From NCBI GenBank assembly GCA_948567375.1, contig OX419759.1, positions 22,660,744 through 22,724,743 of the forward strand: 64,000 bases of DNA. The letters are read 5' to 3'. The translations under genes were made by a program, and so were the position numbers. Position 1 is the first letter of the stretch. Each line of letters begins with the position of its first letter. Shown here in pieces: positions 22,791 through 34,655 of the stretch. The notes beneath the pieces were generated by a model. It worked only from the letters and a program-made list of their open reading frames with translations. It did no database searches and was not told where the DNA came from. This stretch comes from Lunularia cruciata. Its lineage: Eukaryota > Streptophyta > Marchantiopsida > Lunulariales > Lunulariaceae.

Positions 22791-25700
22791 CTACCTTCTA
22801 TGGTACATCTTCAACTTATCATGGTTGATTCTATCAAAGTGTCTTCCTCCCAACTCCTTGAGATCATAGGTGTAATTGCCCCACACCTTCTCCTCTATGA
22901 AAGGTCCAAAGTACTTAGGCAAAAACTTCTTTTGCACTCCCTGAATTGAATGGAATCAAACATTATTACCCAATCACCTTCTTTGAAAGTCTCCACCTTC
23001 TTCTTGCCTTGCCTCTTGTCATAGCTCTCCTTTTGTTTCCTTTGGGCTTGCTCCACTTGAACCATAGCAACTGCTCTTGCCTTTTCCAACTCCATGAGTT
23101 GATATTTCCTTGACTTCTCTGCATCACCTCCTTGTGCTTTCTTCAATCTCCTATGAATGCTTTGGAAGGTAGGAAGATCAAAGTGAATAGGTAAGGTAGA
23201 CTCAATACCATATACCAATTGAAATGGAGAATATCCGGTGGAAGTCTTCATGGTTGTCCTATACTCCCATAAAACTTCATGAATCCTCTTGTCCCAATGA
23301 TGTTTAGCCCCCTCCATTTCTGCATCTTTGGCCAACATCATGCACAAGGTCTGATTGGTTCTCTCTGCCAAGCCATTGGAATTTGGCTTATAGGATGTAG
23401 TTACTCTATGTGTGATAGAGAAATGTCGTAGCATGGCTGTAGTAATGCTTCCTGTAAACTCTGCTCCTCTATCAGAAACCAGCTCCAAAGGGCATCCAAA
23501 CCTAGTGATAATGCGTTCATAAAGAAATCTACCCACTTCATCTTCATTCTTGTCCCTCAATGGTCTAGCCTCAACCCACTTGGTAAGGTAATCAGTAACT
23601 ACCACAATGTACCGATTGTTCCTTGGGGTTCTATTGAGAGGTCCTACAAAATCAATTCCCCACTTCTCAAAAGGTCCTAGCAATGGAATTGATCTAAGTG
23701 GTGGAGTGGATGTAGACTTTCTAGCAAGAGCTTGACAAACATGACAAGTTTTGCAATAATCAAGACAATCCTTGAAAATCCCTCTCCAATGGTAACCTGC
23801 ATCTAGAATCTTGAAAGTAGTCACCTTTCCTTCAAAGTGTCCTCCACATACTAAACCTTCATGAAACTCCTTTATGAGTAGGATAGACTCTTCCTTACCC
23901 ACTGCTCTTTGAAGTAGACCATCTGCTCCTTGGTGAAAAAGAATATCCTCCACCATTGTGCAAGGTCTAGATCTTGGTGCAAGGGCCTTCCTCTCCCTAG
24001 CATGCATCCCTTCCAGATAGTTACCTCTTGTCACAAATCCCACAATCTCCTTGTACTCCATTGGAATCTCTTGAGTGACTGAGATTGTCATGAGCTCCTC
24101 ATCCGGGAAGGAATCATCCATTGGCTCATCTCCATCATGATCATAGGCTCTAGATAACAAATCAGCATTTGCATGTTTCTTTCCTGGCCTATCCTCAATT
24201 GTGTAGTCATACTCAGACAAGAGTATCATCCACCTTGCTAGTCTCCCTTCAACATTAGGCTTGTTGAAGATGTACTTCAAAGCCTTGTAATCATGACAAT
24301 TGTGGCTTTCCCTCCAATCAAGTAGTGTCTAAACTTCTTGAGACCAAAGATCACTGCCAACACTTCTCTCTCCATGATAGAGTAGTTCTTCTCTACTAAA
24401 ACCATCTGCCTACTAGCATAAGCTATTGGATGATCATGCCCATCTTGGTCTAATTGACTAAGAGTGCATCCTATAGCTACATTAGAAGCATCAGTGTAGA
24501 GGATGAAAGGTTTACTCCAATCAGGTTTAGCAAGAATTGGAGCTACAACAAGGGATTGCTTGAGCTCCTCAAAAGCTTTGAGAGCCTCCTTGTCTTCCAA
24601 AATCACCATGTAATCTACACCCTTCTTCATGTAGACTGTCAATGCATAAGCCTTGTTGGAAAATGAGAAGATGAACCTCCTATAGTACCTAACCATCCCC
24701 AAGAATTGGCGTAACTTTGTCAAGCTTGAAGGGAATGGAAGGTCTGAGATTTTCCTCACCTTCTCAAGATCAATTGCTATTCCATCCTTGGAGATGATGT
24801 GCCCCAAAAGTAGACCTTCTTCACACCCAAAAATGCACTTCTCTGGGTTGAGTGATGCATTGCCTCATCCAAGCATTGCAAGACTTTGATTAGGTGCTTA
24901 AAGTGCTCCTCCTTGCTCCCATAGACACAAAAGTCATCAATGAAGTCTCTCACAAATTTCCCAATGAAAGGTTCAAATACTTTGTTCATGAACCGTTGGA
25001 ATGTGGCTGGAGCATTGCAAAGCCCAAAAGGCATGACCTTGAAAGCGTAAGTTCCCCAAGGTGTGGTGAATGTGGTGAGTTGTTGATGCTGTAGTGCAAT
25101 CTTGATTTGGTTGTATCCACTATAACCATCTCCAAAACTGTATCTCTCATGACCTGCAACCTCCTCCAAGATCTCATCAATGAATGGCAATGTGTAGTAG
25201 TCCTTCTTGGTAACAACATTAAGCTTCTTGTCCACACATACCCAAAGCTTGCCATTCTTTTTCTTCATAATGACAATTGGAGACACCCATTCTAAATTCT
25301 CCACCTCAAAGATAAATCTAGCCTCCTTGAGCTTATCAATCTCCTCCTTCACAACCAAAGATATTGGTGGGCTAATGCGACGTTGCTTTTGGCAGATTGG
25401 TCTTGCATGTGACTCCACCTCTATCTTGTGCTCCTCCAAGGTGACTTCCTTCAAATCCTTGTAACTAAAAGCAAACATATGGATGAACTTGCGGAAAAGC
25501 TCCTCAAATCTCACCTTCTTCTCCTTGGTAACATTTGGGCCATACTTGAGGGTAGCTAACCTTCTCTCTACCTCCTCAAGTGTCAATGGTGATTTGTCAG
25601 GGTCCTTCAAAACCTCTAGCTTAGGTGCAAAATCCATAGCACACAAGGGGTACACATCTGAATCAGATTCAGATTCATCCTCCTCCATGGAAGTCTCTTC

Positions 25701-26384
25701 CTCCATGCTTGTGTCCACACCTGAAGCTCCTCCATTAGAATCTGATTCCCAATAATCAGAAGATGGTGAATCTGAATGTGAAGTGTTGGTGGTGTTAGTC
25801 ACAAGAACTGTGACTCTATGGTTTGATGGCCCAATCCTCAAGTACCCTTTGTGCCATCGATCAGTTGTGCGTCTTGCTCTCAACCATGGCCTCCCAAGAA
25901 CTAAGTCATAGCTTGAATCCTTCAAGACTTGGAAAGTCATGAGATTTTGAACTCCCATAACTGAAACTACCACCTTATCCATCACTCCTACTGGTCAAAC
26001 TTGTTGCTTGTTTGCCATGCTCACCACAAATGTTGAAGGTCTTGAGGGTATCATACCCAACTTCTTCATCAACCTTTCTGACATGGCATTCACTGCTGAT
26101 CCTCCATCAACCAATGCATCCTTGATGTTGTGACCATTCACTCTCATATCAATCTTGGAGGCATATTCACAAGCCTCCCATGGTGTTGGCTTGGCATCCA
26201 CCACCCCCATTGATATTGGAACTTTTGCCTTCTTCTTCTTCTTGCTCCTTGTAGAACTCAAACCACCTCTAAGCTCCTTTCTCAAGGTAGGGTTCAAAGC
26301 AATCAATTGGCCCACTGTGATGTTAGCTTTGTGACTACCAACATCCTCCAACACATTGTAGTTCCATTGTTGCTTTGAAATCAA
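22791..26384 (-). pseudogene. pol: A2 protease-RT-RNase H-integrase, disabled
   Basis: Domains on the minus strand: linker and protease at 25995-26384 with the active-site loop 'LVDGGSAVNAM'; RT at 24777-25700 with 'FGDGYSGYNQIKI' (motif A) and intact catalytic 'FIDDFCVYG' (motif C); RNase H with 'FILYTDASNVAIGCTLSQL'; integrase with a HHCC finger ('HEGLVCGGHF', 'CKTCHVCQ') and core residues in 'WGIDFVGPL', 'LVSDRGAEF' and 'NGLAERTNQTL' (D, D, E kept). The chain ends 'KLKMYHRR' at 22791. Breaks: TGA at 25995-25997 inside the protease region, a frameshift between the two RT segments near 24800, a one-base loss near 24280, and another near 22935. Unlike A3, A4 and A5 it has Lys, not a stop, at 23303-23305. 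Confidence 0.92.
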
Positions 26385-26390
26385 GAAATC

Positions 26391-27611
26391 CTACATCCCC
26401 AACTTCTTCCTTGGAGTCTTTGTTGTTGATGGTGTTGAGGTGCGAGTGCTCCTAGTAGACATAAGAGTATCCTTGCTTGGAGTAAATCCTTGAGAAGAGT
26501 GAACATCCTCTACAAAACGAGCTCTCTTCTTCTCTTGTGCCAAAAGCTCCAAATTAAGACCCTTGGGGTTTGAGCACTCTCCCTTCTCATACTTGCTCTC
26601 AACCACATCTATGGATGCTATCCCCTTATCTTTGTTGGGATTAGGAGCCACTTGGGTTTCACTACCTCCCTCTTTCCCTCTATTGGCTCCCTCATAACCC
26701 CTTCCTCCATGGTAAGTGGAATGTGGGCAATTCCTTTGGATATGGCCTCTTCCTCCACAACCAAAACAATTTCTATCATTGAAATTGTTGGCTGGTTGGC
26801 CTACTCTATATGAATAGTTTCCATAACTCCTAGGCCCTCTCCCTACATTCTGATCCACCTCTCTCTTCTCCCATAGTTGCACCACATTGATCTTAAGATC
26901 CGCAATTTGTTCTGTGATGGTTTGGAGTGGATATTTTGGTGGAGGTGCAAGAATTGGAGCAACTACTACTTGTGGCGCAACCCTTGTCACCAAAGTATCA
27001 GAAGTTCCACCATACTTTTAGCCTTGAGGAGGATGCACAACCTCCTTCACCACCAAATCACTCTCATCCCCTTCCAAACTCTCCTCCATAAGAATTGCGA
27101 TCTTGATAGCTTCAACCTTGGAAGAAGGTTTCTCATATCTCACCTTGCTTCTAATTTGTGGTCTCAACCCTCCCACAAAATTCTTGGTGAGCATGGCCCC
27201 TATGCAAATCATTGTAGTCTCCACATCATCCCCTCTCTTCCTCAACACTATGCAAAATCTAGACTCCAACTTTTCCACTCTTTCCACATAGACTCTCACT
27301 TTCTCTCCATCTCCTTGCTTGAGAAATGTAACCTCACTCATCAATCTCTCATAACTCTCATCAAGAAGAAAGTTCTCAATGAGTGCTGAAGTCAAAGTCT
27401 CCCAAGACTCCTCTTCCCCATCTCTCCCCTCTCTCTTTTGGTATTCTGACTCATACCATGTAAGTGCTGCATCCTCAAAGAAATCTGGTAATAATGAGGC
27501 CCACTCATTCTTCCTCCTTTCATTGTTTCCTATGCAAGCTCTCTTGAAGTCTCTCACAAAGGCCTCCACATCTTCTCCATCCTTGCCAAAGAAAACCGGA
27601 AGTTTCCCCAT
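26391..27611 (-). pseudogene. gag: A2 gag with CCHC zinc knuckle
   Basis: Starts with ATG at 27611 ('MGKLPVFFGKDGEDVEAFV'), a typical gypsy capsid opening, and runs to a TAA at about 27016 that replaces a Tyr codon present in A4. The same frame then continues with 'DLKINVVQLWEKREVDQ' and an intact zinc knuckle 'CFGCGGRGHIQRNC' near 26755 (C-x2-C-x4-H-x4-C). Gag packages the element RNA in virus-like particles. Apart from the nonsense codons it is well preserved. Confidence 0.92.
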
Positions 27612-27844
27612 CTTAACCTCTCACTATCTTTCTTTCTCTCAATTTTTTTTTCTCTTTTCTTTTCTCTCACTCTATAACTAATAGAGTATATACATGACTA
27701 ACACCATGTGAGAATAATCCACTCTAGAGAACACAAAAGGTTCAGGTTGCTCCAAGATTTCTATAGCAACATCAAATCCTAGAGTGCATATTAATCTAAC
27801 TCTCATGGATAGTTTATCCATAAGTTGAAAGATTATCTCCATCA

Positions 27845-28478
27845 CTAATCTTGAAAACTAGCTGATGAAGGTGGTAGTATTTCTGTAGCTGTACTAAGAC
27901 TCTCTCCAAGATCCTTCACCAAAGTCTCCAAAAGTGCTTTTACTCCACTACACTCATGTCCTTTTGGAAGTCCTTCCACTCCACAAACCTCACACAACTC
28001 CTTGGTCTTAGATCTTCTCCCTCCTAATCTTGGTGAAGAAGGTCCAACATGCAAACCCAATTCAAGTAAGCCTCTCCTTTCCCTCAATCTCTTGCTCTCA
28101 AAGGTCAATGGACATGAACTTGCCTTATGTCCATTCTCTCCACACAGAAAGCACTTAGACTCACTCTTTCCTCCAAGTGGTGTAGGTTTTTGGATCCTCT
28201 CAACACTCTCTTCAAATTCTATTGTAAACTCTCTTTTCCTCAAATCCACCCCTAAAATCACCTCAAACCCTTGAGGAACCTTGCATTATCTCAATTTCCA
28301 CTCTTGATGACACTCCATGTTCCCAAGATGAATCTAAACACTCAAATATGCTTTTTGTTGATCTCAAACTCCTCATGCATGAGATCTCCACTCTGCAGAA
28401 TTGACCCTTCCTCACAATGTCACTCAAATCGCCCAACCAGTATGTCACAGTCCTCTGAAATTTTGCACACTTGATCAT
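27845..28478 (-). pseudogene. A2 extra ORF upstream of gag with two Cys clusters
   Basis: Between the leader and gag lies a second coding region. The first part (28263-28478) begins 'MIKCAKFQRTVTYWLGDL'. The second (27845-28261) contains 'CFLCGENGHKASSC', a perfect CCHC knuckle, and 'CEVCGVEGLPKGHEC', a further Cys/His cluster. The two parts are in different frames, overlapping around 28262, and A4 has the same relation. An RNA- or DNA-binding accessory protein is possible. I do not recognise it as any standard gypsy domain. Confidence 0.7.
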
Positions 28479-28926
28479 AACTCTAGGGTTTCTCTCCCTG
28501 CAAAATTTCAGATCTTTTTATTGAGCCATTTGGCCTAGACACCTTTCTATTCAGCACACAATTTTCAGATTTGGTCTAAAAACCATCCCCCTTACTTCAA
28601 AAACTCATAATGCCCTGCACAAAAGCGATCTCTCTCTCATTTGTGTGGCAGCAGGTAGGATACAACACACTGAATTTTCTTTAAAATTTTCAGGACAATT
28701 CATTGAAAATTGAAGAAATGGCAGACTCTATACAATTTTCCAGAGAGCATGCAGTTGCGGGAGCACTTTACCCTATCAACTTTCAAAAATTCTAGCCCAG
28801 TGCGCATAGTAGCTCTCATAATAATTTCAAGCGTGCTAACTGAAAGATAACCCAAGCTATCCTGTGTAGAAATTTCAAGTCCAGATCTCAAACTTGAGAT
28901 TTTGCCCAAAATCACCTTAATCTCCT

Positions 28927-29241
28927 GCAGATTTGAGAGGGAGCAATAAGGGGAGAAATGGAAGGAAGAGAAGAGAAAACACGGAGAGAAGAAGAAATAA
29001 AGAGCAGCGAAGAAGAAGACAGAAGCGGGGACACCGTGTGTGAATTGTGCCCACAAACTGCACAAGTGATGGGATTCTTGGAATGCATAAGGGACCTCTA
29101 AAAAAATGTAGACGCCGCGGTCATGCTGCTGCTCCCTATCTCCTATCTCCCAGTGGGGTCCCGAGGTCTTATACCTGCTCACCACCACCAGTGGGTTCCA
29201 CCATGCCTGCAGCAGCGCGCAGGATTGCATCTCAAATCTGC
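28927..29241. repeat. A2-specific leader segment bounded by a 12-bp inverted repeat
   Basis: The segment starts gcagatttgaga (28927-28938) and ends tctcaaatctgc (29230-29241), exact reverse complements. A1 and A4 lack the interior (about 300 bp), which is visibly more GC-rich than the surrounding leader. It reads as an insertion in the A2 lineage or as a segment lost in the others. Confidence 0.7.
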
Positions 29242-29462
29242 AATCCACCTCACACAATCTCTCCAATTCCTCTCATGTGTACAAGATGTACAAAATCACC
29301 TCAAAGACATCATAATGAACTACAGGGTATACAAATGGATCTTGGTTCTCTAACAGAAGTTCAGCCCTCTCCTCTCCTAATGTTCTCTCCAAGTGAGCTC
29401 TCATAGCCTCCTTCTGCCTAATATAGAATTGAACGCGGAACATTATCTTGCTTTCTAGAGAG

Positions 29463-29480
29463 GTCCCGGCAATGGAACCA
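29463..29480 (-). promoter_or_regulatory. A2 primer-binding site (tRNA-Glu type)
   Basis: Minus-strand TGGTTCCATTGCCGGGAC, four bases inside the 5' LTR. It matches the 3' end of plant tRNA-Glu with one mismatch; A4 has the perfect form. Confidence 0.8.
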
Positions 29481-29484
29481 AAAA

Positions 29485-30176
29485 TGTGAGCCAGTTTGTC
29501 TCTCACTCAAGATGAACCTCTGATGGCTATTATGATAGCGCACCATGGACTAAGAAGGCAAGGAACCCCAACTCCATCATACTACTCCAAGGCTAACACT
29601 CCAAGACTCAAGACATTGCTCATTAGAGAACTCAATGAGAGAGAGATAGTTGCAAATGAAAGGATGATGAGTACCTCCTCACCCCTTGTTTATATACTTG
29701 TGAAATAGTTACGCACCAAAGTTACTAATTACCGTAGTAACTCAAGTTACTAGACTAAAAGTCAAGTAAAGTCAAAAAGTAGAAAGGAATATCCATTCAC
29801 ATGGGCATATTCCCCTAAGCATGTGGTCTTATCTTGATCCAACCACTAAGTCAAGGATTCCTTCACATGGGCTATCCTTGGACTAAAGAAGAATCCAAAA
29901 CAAAAAAGCTTGCGGGCCCAAGAGTTCTCAACTCTTTCCTCAAAGCCAAACACCTAGGAATAATACCAAGTAAACACACTAAAATCCAAAATAGTGGTGC
30001 TCATCTTTTCTACTTCCTCTAAAGTAAGGTCCCCTCTATCTTAGCTATGACTAACTTTAGCTAACCATGAGTAATATAGAACCATCCTTTATCTCTATAT
30101 AAATAATATCTCTTAAGTACTTGTAATACCAAGCTAAATATCACAATACCACACACATGCACATATGGGTGTTACA
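29485..30176 (-). repeat. A2 5' LTR (692 bp)
   Basis: Same termini as the other family-A LTRs (TGTAACACCC at 30176 reading down, GGCTCACA at the inner edge). Flanked outside by GCCC, identical to the four bases left of the 3' LTR. Confidence 0.95.
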
Positions 30177-30700
30177 GCCCTTTGGTGGGTAGTCATGCCT
30201 TGCACATGTCAGTGGTTAGTACAATTGAACAGTCATCAATTGTAGTTTTTGATCTATTGGTGCCACATTTACTCATTATCTTTCAGTTCAAAGGGCTTCC
30301 AAGACAAATGGCTTTTCAGGCTGAAAGTCATCCCATGGCAAAGGTCTCTTTTTTGGATGAAGATCTCCCAAGCTCTTTCCTTGCCAAAGGTTTCTTTGAC
30401 TGAAACGCTTCTTCATCCAATCCACTAATATTGGTTCTCCCACTATATGTTTCTTCCCCATCATCTTTGCCTTAAAAGTGCACTTCTCCTTTGTATGAAA
30501 GGCAAACAATGACAAGCCTTCCTTCTTCCCTACTAACCAACCATTCCTTCATTCTTCCTAAGTAAATAAGTAAGTTGAAAAAAAAGTATACTTTGGAAAG
30601 AAGTGAAGCATCACGTACCTCCTCCTCAAATGTGAGCATCCTCACAAACACCAAGTTTGCGCCTTCTTCTTCTCTCAATTTTAGTATCTATGGATATGCC
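30177..30700 (-). pseudogene. Unknown minus-strand coding remnant next to G integrase
   Basis: Two overlapping frames carry plausible protein sequence ('FEEEVRDASLLSK' near 30620 and 'GEPILVDWMKKRFSQRNLWQ' near 30410) leading down to the A2 insertion point. With A2 removed this joins the unknown coding sequence at 20539-21957. Function is not recognisable. Confidence 0.45.
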
Positions 30701-31230
30701 ATTTGTAGACTCAAGTGGCAAACATATTTCCCTCCAAATCAGCAAGCTATAGGGACCCATTTTTGTAGAGCTTTTCCACTCAATAAGGTCCTATCTATCA
30801 AAGATGTAATGTTTCAAGGAAGAACTTATGTTGACTATCATACAACAACTACAGAAGAACTCTGCTACTTTATTTGCATCATCCTTCTTGATAGCTTCCA
30901 CTTCCACTTCCACCATCTTCATTGTGCAAACCAAAATGTATATTTTTTATGTGGTTTTTGTGGCAGGTTGTATTGGGCCTACAAAATCAATTCCCCATTT
31001 GTCAAATGGTGCTAAGGGTAGAATGGATCTAAGGAGCTACTAGGACAAGGACATGGGTTGTCCTATACATTGACGCACATCACAACACTTGATCAAATTG
31101 TGGACATCTTGATGCATGGTCAGCCACCAATATCCTATTGCCAAAAAAAATTTACTATATTTTTCAAGGCAAAGTGCCCTCTTGTAGCTTTTGAGTGTAT
31201 GGCTTAAATCACTTGCCCTACTTCATAGGA
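30701..31230 (-). pseudogene. Element G: gypsy integrase remnant
   Basis: Minus strand. 'GYWWLTMHQDVHNLIKCCDV' at about 31080-31130 is a gypsy integrase zinc-finger segment with a damaged CxxC. 'APFDKWGIDFVGPIQPATKT' at about 30950-31010 is the start of the integrase core with its first catalytic Asp, and 'VEVEAIKKDDANKVAEFF' follows. The remainder of the core (second Asp and Glu) is missing. A C-terminal piece of the type 'VEKLYKNGSL.LADLEGN' appears near 30730-30780. It differs clearly from the integrases of A, B and C. Confidence 0.75.
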
Positions 31231-32258
31231 TTCAAGAAAATGCCTAAGAGCTTCATTGTTGTGATGCCCCAATTTCTCAAAATTGCTTTTATTGATCATA
31301 TCAAGCTTAAGTGCTAAAGAGAATCACAAATAATGATAGGATTATTGGAAGAAGTGCCTCAAAAGAGAGGTACTCATAAGAGTGACCTTGGCAAGCTAGA
31401 ATGGAAAAAGCACTTTTAGTGACATAGGATATCCCAAGTACTTGCAAGCTGGTCTACTTGCAAGATGTTCAGATGCTTAGAGTGATGTAGGATAATCTTG
31501 AGCACTAAAAGGAAGAAATAATTTGGAGGTCACATGAGCTCCATGGCCAAGTATCAGGGTGGCAAGCAAAGCTATGTCACACATGAGATGAGAAGCACTT
31601 GAAGAGGTGTAGAATGATCCCAAGTACCTTAGGAAGGAACAACTTGGAGTGCTTGTAGTAGTTGAAGCCCTCAGAGTGGATCCTCTTTGCTTATGTAATG
31701 GTGAGTGCCTACTTGTTTTGTAACCACTAAAGTGCTTAACAATGACCAAGATCTGAGTGTATAAATTGAAGTGCTTGGCCTACACTAGCACTTTTCACAG
31801 TCCAACTTGTCTTCTTAGCTGATCAACTAGTGACTTGAAAAATATGTGAAGTAATGAGTGCTCAAAATCATTTCTAAGAGTGGCACTTGGCACAATTGTT
31901 GTTCGTATATACATTGCTACACAACATACATCACTGTCAACATCATACACTATAGAAGCACAACTCACACATAAGTCATACATAGGCTCTAAAGTGCCAC
32001 AATAATCAAATTGTTTACAACTCTTGAATCCACACAACTCAGATCAGTACTTGATTTGTCACTCTATAAACTGCCAATAATTGGGCACTGATTATAGTCA
32101 AGCCACACCCAATCTAGCTAAGAGAATCCAGGTGACACTTGTTGGCCTCTGTCCACCATAGCCAAGAACTCAAAGGCTCAACATCAGAGAAGTGAGCTCT
32201 CTAGAGCTACACTTCAAAAGTATACCCCTGGACTTGAGCTAAGTCTAAAACCCTAATG
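31231..32258. other. No gene recognised
   Basis: Sequence with no coding signal. It could be LTR material: a start resembling TGATGCCCC at 31271 and a word TGGTGTCGTTGGGAA at about 32259 resemble an LTR start and a primer site, but no second copy exists in the window to test this. Confidence 0.4.
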
Positions 32259-32940
32259 GTGTCGTTGGGAAAATAAACTACACATAGTATTGGTGCCATT
32301 TAGTGTGAATTTTTCATGTTAGAAGGGTTTTTGCTATGGTGAAACAAGTAGTTTTTTTGTGTTCCTGTAGGCTCAAGGATTTTCTCTTGTGTTTGAGGAA
32401 GGAAGGATTTTTCTTCAAGAAAGGAGAGGACCAATAGGAAGTGAAATTCTAGGAAGAAGTATTGAGGGTTTTGTTGCTGGACAGAAAAGAGTTTGAAAGA
32501 GAATTGAGAGAAAAAAAGAAGTTGCTGGGAAAAAAAAGTGCAAAAAAGAGTTGTGAGAAAAAGGAAAGTGTTGGACAGAAGAGAGGATTCGGGATATGGA
32601 TGAGGGGTTTTGGGACAGGAAGAGAGAGATACCAAGAAATAGGTTGGCTTGGAAAAGGGGTTGAATTTTGGAAGGGACTGGGAGTTATTTTGGAGGACCA
32701 ATGTGAGAGAGAGAAGTATTGAGAGGAAGAGCAGGGTTTGAGAAGGAAGGGGAGGGGGGACTTTTTGGGAGAAAGAGGGCCAGAGGGGATTTTCAAAATG
32801 CCTTAGGGCTGTGACATGAGAAGAAAGTTTTCGGGAGTTGAGTGAGAGTCTTGCAGGGCCAGAGAGGAATTTTTGAAATGCCTTAGGGTTGTGACAAGAG
32901 AAGAAAGTTTTTGGAAATTGAGTGAGAGTCTTGCAGGGCT
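32259..32940. repeat. Purine-rich tract with 79-bp tandem duplication
   Basis: The plus strand is strongly G/A-rich from about 32320 to 32940. The last part (32776-32940) is two copies of a 79-bp unit starting agggccagag. A3 begins immediately after a third partial start of the unit. A 220-codon frame on the complementary strand is a by-product of the base composition. Confidence 0.75.
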
Positions 32941-34290
32941 TGTGAGCCGGCCTGTCTCTCACTCAAGATGAACCTCTGATGGCTATTATGGTAGCGCACC
33001 ATGGACTAAGAAGGCAAGGAACCCCAACTCCATCATATTCCTCCAAGGCTAACACTCCAAGACTCAAGACATTGCTCATTAGAGAACTCAATGAGAGAGA
33101 GATAGTTGCAAATGAAAGGATGATGAGTACCTCCACATCCCTTGTTTATATACTCGTGAAATAGTTATGTACCAAAGTTACTAATTACCGTAGTAACTCA
33201 AGTTACTAGACTAAAAGTCAAGTAAAGTCAAAAAGTAGAAAGGAATATCCATTCACATGGGCATATTCCCCTAAGCATGTGGTCTTATCTTGACCCAACC
33301 ACTAAGTCAAGGATTCCTTCACATGGGCTATCCTTGGACTAAAGAAGAATCCAAAACAAAAAGGCTTGTGGGCCCAAGAGTTCTCAACTCTTTCCTCAAA
33401 GCCAAACACCTAGGAATAATACCAAGTCAACACACTAAAATCCAAAATAGTGGTGCTCATCTTTTCTACTTCCTCTAAAGTAAGGTCCCCTCTATCTTAG
33501 CTATGACTAACTTTAGCTAACCATGAGTAATATAGAACCATCCTTTATCTCTATATAAATAATATCTCTTAAGTACTTGTAATACCAAGCTAAATATCAC
33601 AATACCACATACATGCACAAATGAGTGTTACATTTACGCCCGGACTAAGTTTTTACTTTGTTCTCAAAGTGAAGGTCTCTCTACCTTCTATGGTACATCT
33701 TCAACTTATCATGGTTGATTCTATCAAAGTGTCTTCCTCCCAACTCCTTGAGATCATAGGTGTAATTGCTCCACACCTTCTCTACTTTGAAAGGTCCAAA
33801 GTACTTAGGCAAAAACTTCTTTTGCACTCTCTTGAATCGATAGGAATCAAACAACATAACCCAATCACCTTCTTTGAAAGTCTCCACCTTCTTCTTTTCT
33901 TGCCTCTTGTCATAGCTCTCCTTTTGTTTCCTTTGGGCTTGCTCCACTTGAACCATAGCAACTGCTCTTGCCTTTTCCAACTCCATGAGTTGATCCTTCC
34001 TTGACTTCTCTGCATCACCTCCTTGTGCTTTCTTCAGTCTCCTATGAATGCTTTGGAAGGTAGGAAGATCAAAGTGAATAGGTAAGGTAGACTCAATACC
34101 ATACACCAATTGAAATGGGGAATATCCGGTGGAAGTCTTCATGGTTGTCCTATACTCCCACAAAATTGCATGAATCCTCTTGTCCCAATGATGTTAAACC
34201 CCCTCCATTTTTGCATCTTTGGCCAAGATCATGCACAAGGTCTGATTGGTTCTCTCTGCCAAGCCATTGGAATTTGGCTTATAGGATGTA
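32941..34290 (-). mobile_element. A3: family-A element, only 3' LTR and integrase C-terminus
   Basis: The 3' LTR (32941-33632, 692 bp) is followed by the last part of integrase. Homology to A2 ends abruptly at about 34290, inside the integrase core upstream of the conserved Glu. The sequence beyond belongs to element C. The 5' part and 5' LTR are absent. Confidence 0.92.
33681..34290 (-). pseudogene. pol: A3 integrase C-terminal fragment
   Basis: From 34163 down the frame is open for 160 codons to 'KLKMYHRR', with 'KYFGPFKVEKVWSNYTYDL' as the C-terminal DNA-binding-like segment. Upstream, a TAA at 34194-34196 replaces the Lys codon of A2; A4 and A5 have the same TAA. At the position where A4 and A5 share TGA, A3 keeps Gln. 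Confidence 0.9.
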
Positions 34291-34655
34291 GGTAAGTCAT
34301 AAGTCGTTCTCTCAGGCTTCAGGATTTGCCATGAGAGCACTCATGATCCCTCTCTTCACCGGATCTTTGTAACTCTCGACCTTATACCCATTCTTCGTCT
34401 CTTTTCAATTTGAGTTTCTACCGAGAAATCACACCTCTTGCATGTGCGTGTCACTATCAAGTGTAATTCATGCATATGACCGCCGGTTTTTGAAGGGTCC
34501 CTTCTTGAATTTCTCACCTTGAAGAAAAGTTGTTACACTGTCTTTGCCTTGGGTTGAGCTCCCCCCGATACAAAGACTTCTTACTTCAGGTTGTATGCTG
34601 ATAGGGCAAGTCCGAGTACTTTGCCTTATGATCCAAAGCCATGTTACCTCAGGTT

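Larger units (their letters stand above)
22052..30176 (-). mobile_element. A2: near-complete family-A Ty3/gypsy retrotransposon
   Basis: Minus strand, with both LTRs (22052-22742 and 29485-30176), a primer-binding site, a leader, a Cys-cluster ORF, gag, protease, RT, RNase H and integrase in the usual gypsy order. It is flanked by GCCC on both sides (22048-22051 and 30177-30180). By eye the LTRs differ at roughly 2.5-3 percent of positions, so this insertion is older than A4. It is disabled by point stops and two single-base losses in pol. No chromodomain follows the integrase. Confidence 0.95.

Noticed and set aside
31269-32273. Possible LTR (TGATGCCCC ... ) followed by a tRNA-Asp-like primer site
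   Set aside because: There is no second copy, no CA terminus before the putative primer site, and the primer-site match is weak.
32300-32962. 220-codon minus-strand open frame
   Set aside because: It lies opposite a G/A-rich strand where stop codons are naturally rare, has a Ser/Pro/Phe/Leu-biased composition, contains a 79-bp tandem duplication and runs into the A3 LTR. I treat it as a composition artefact.
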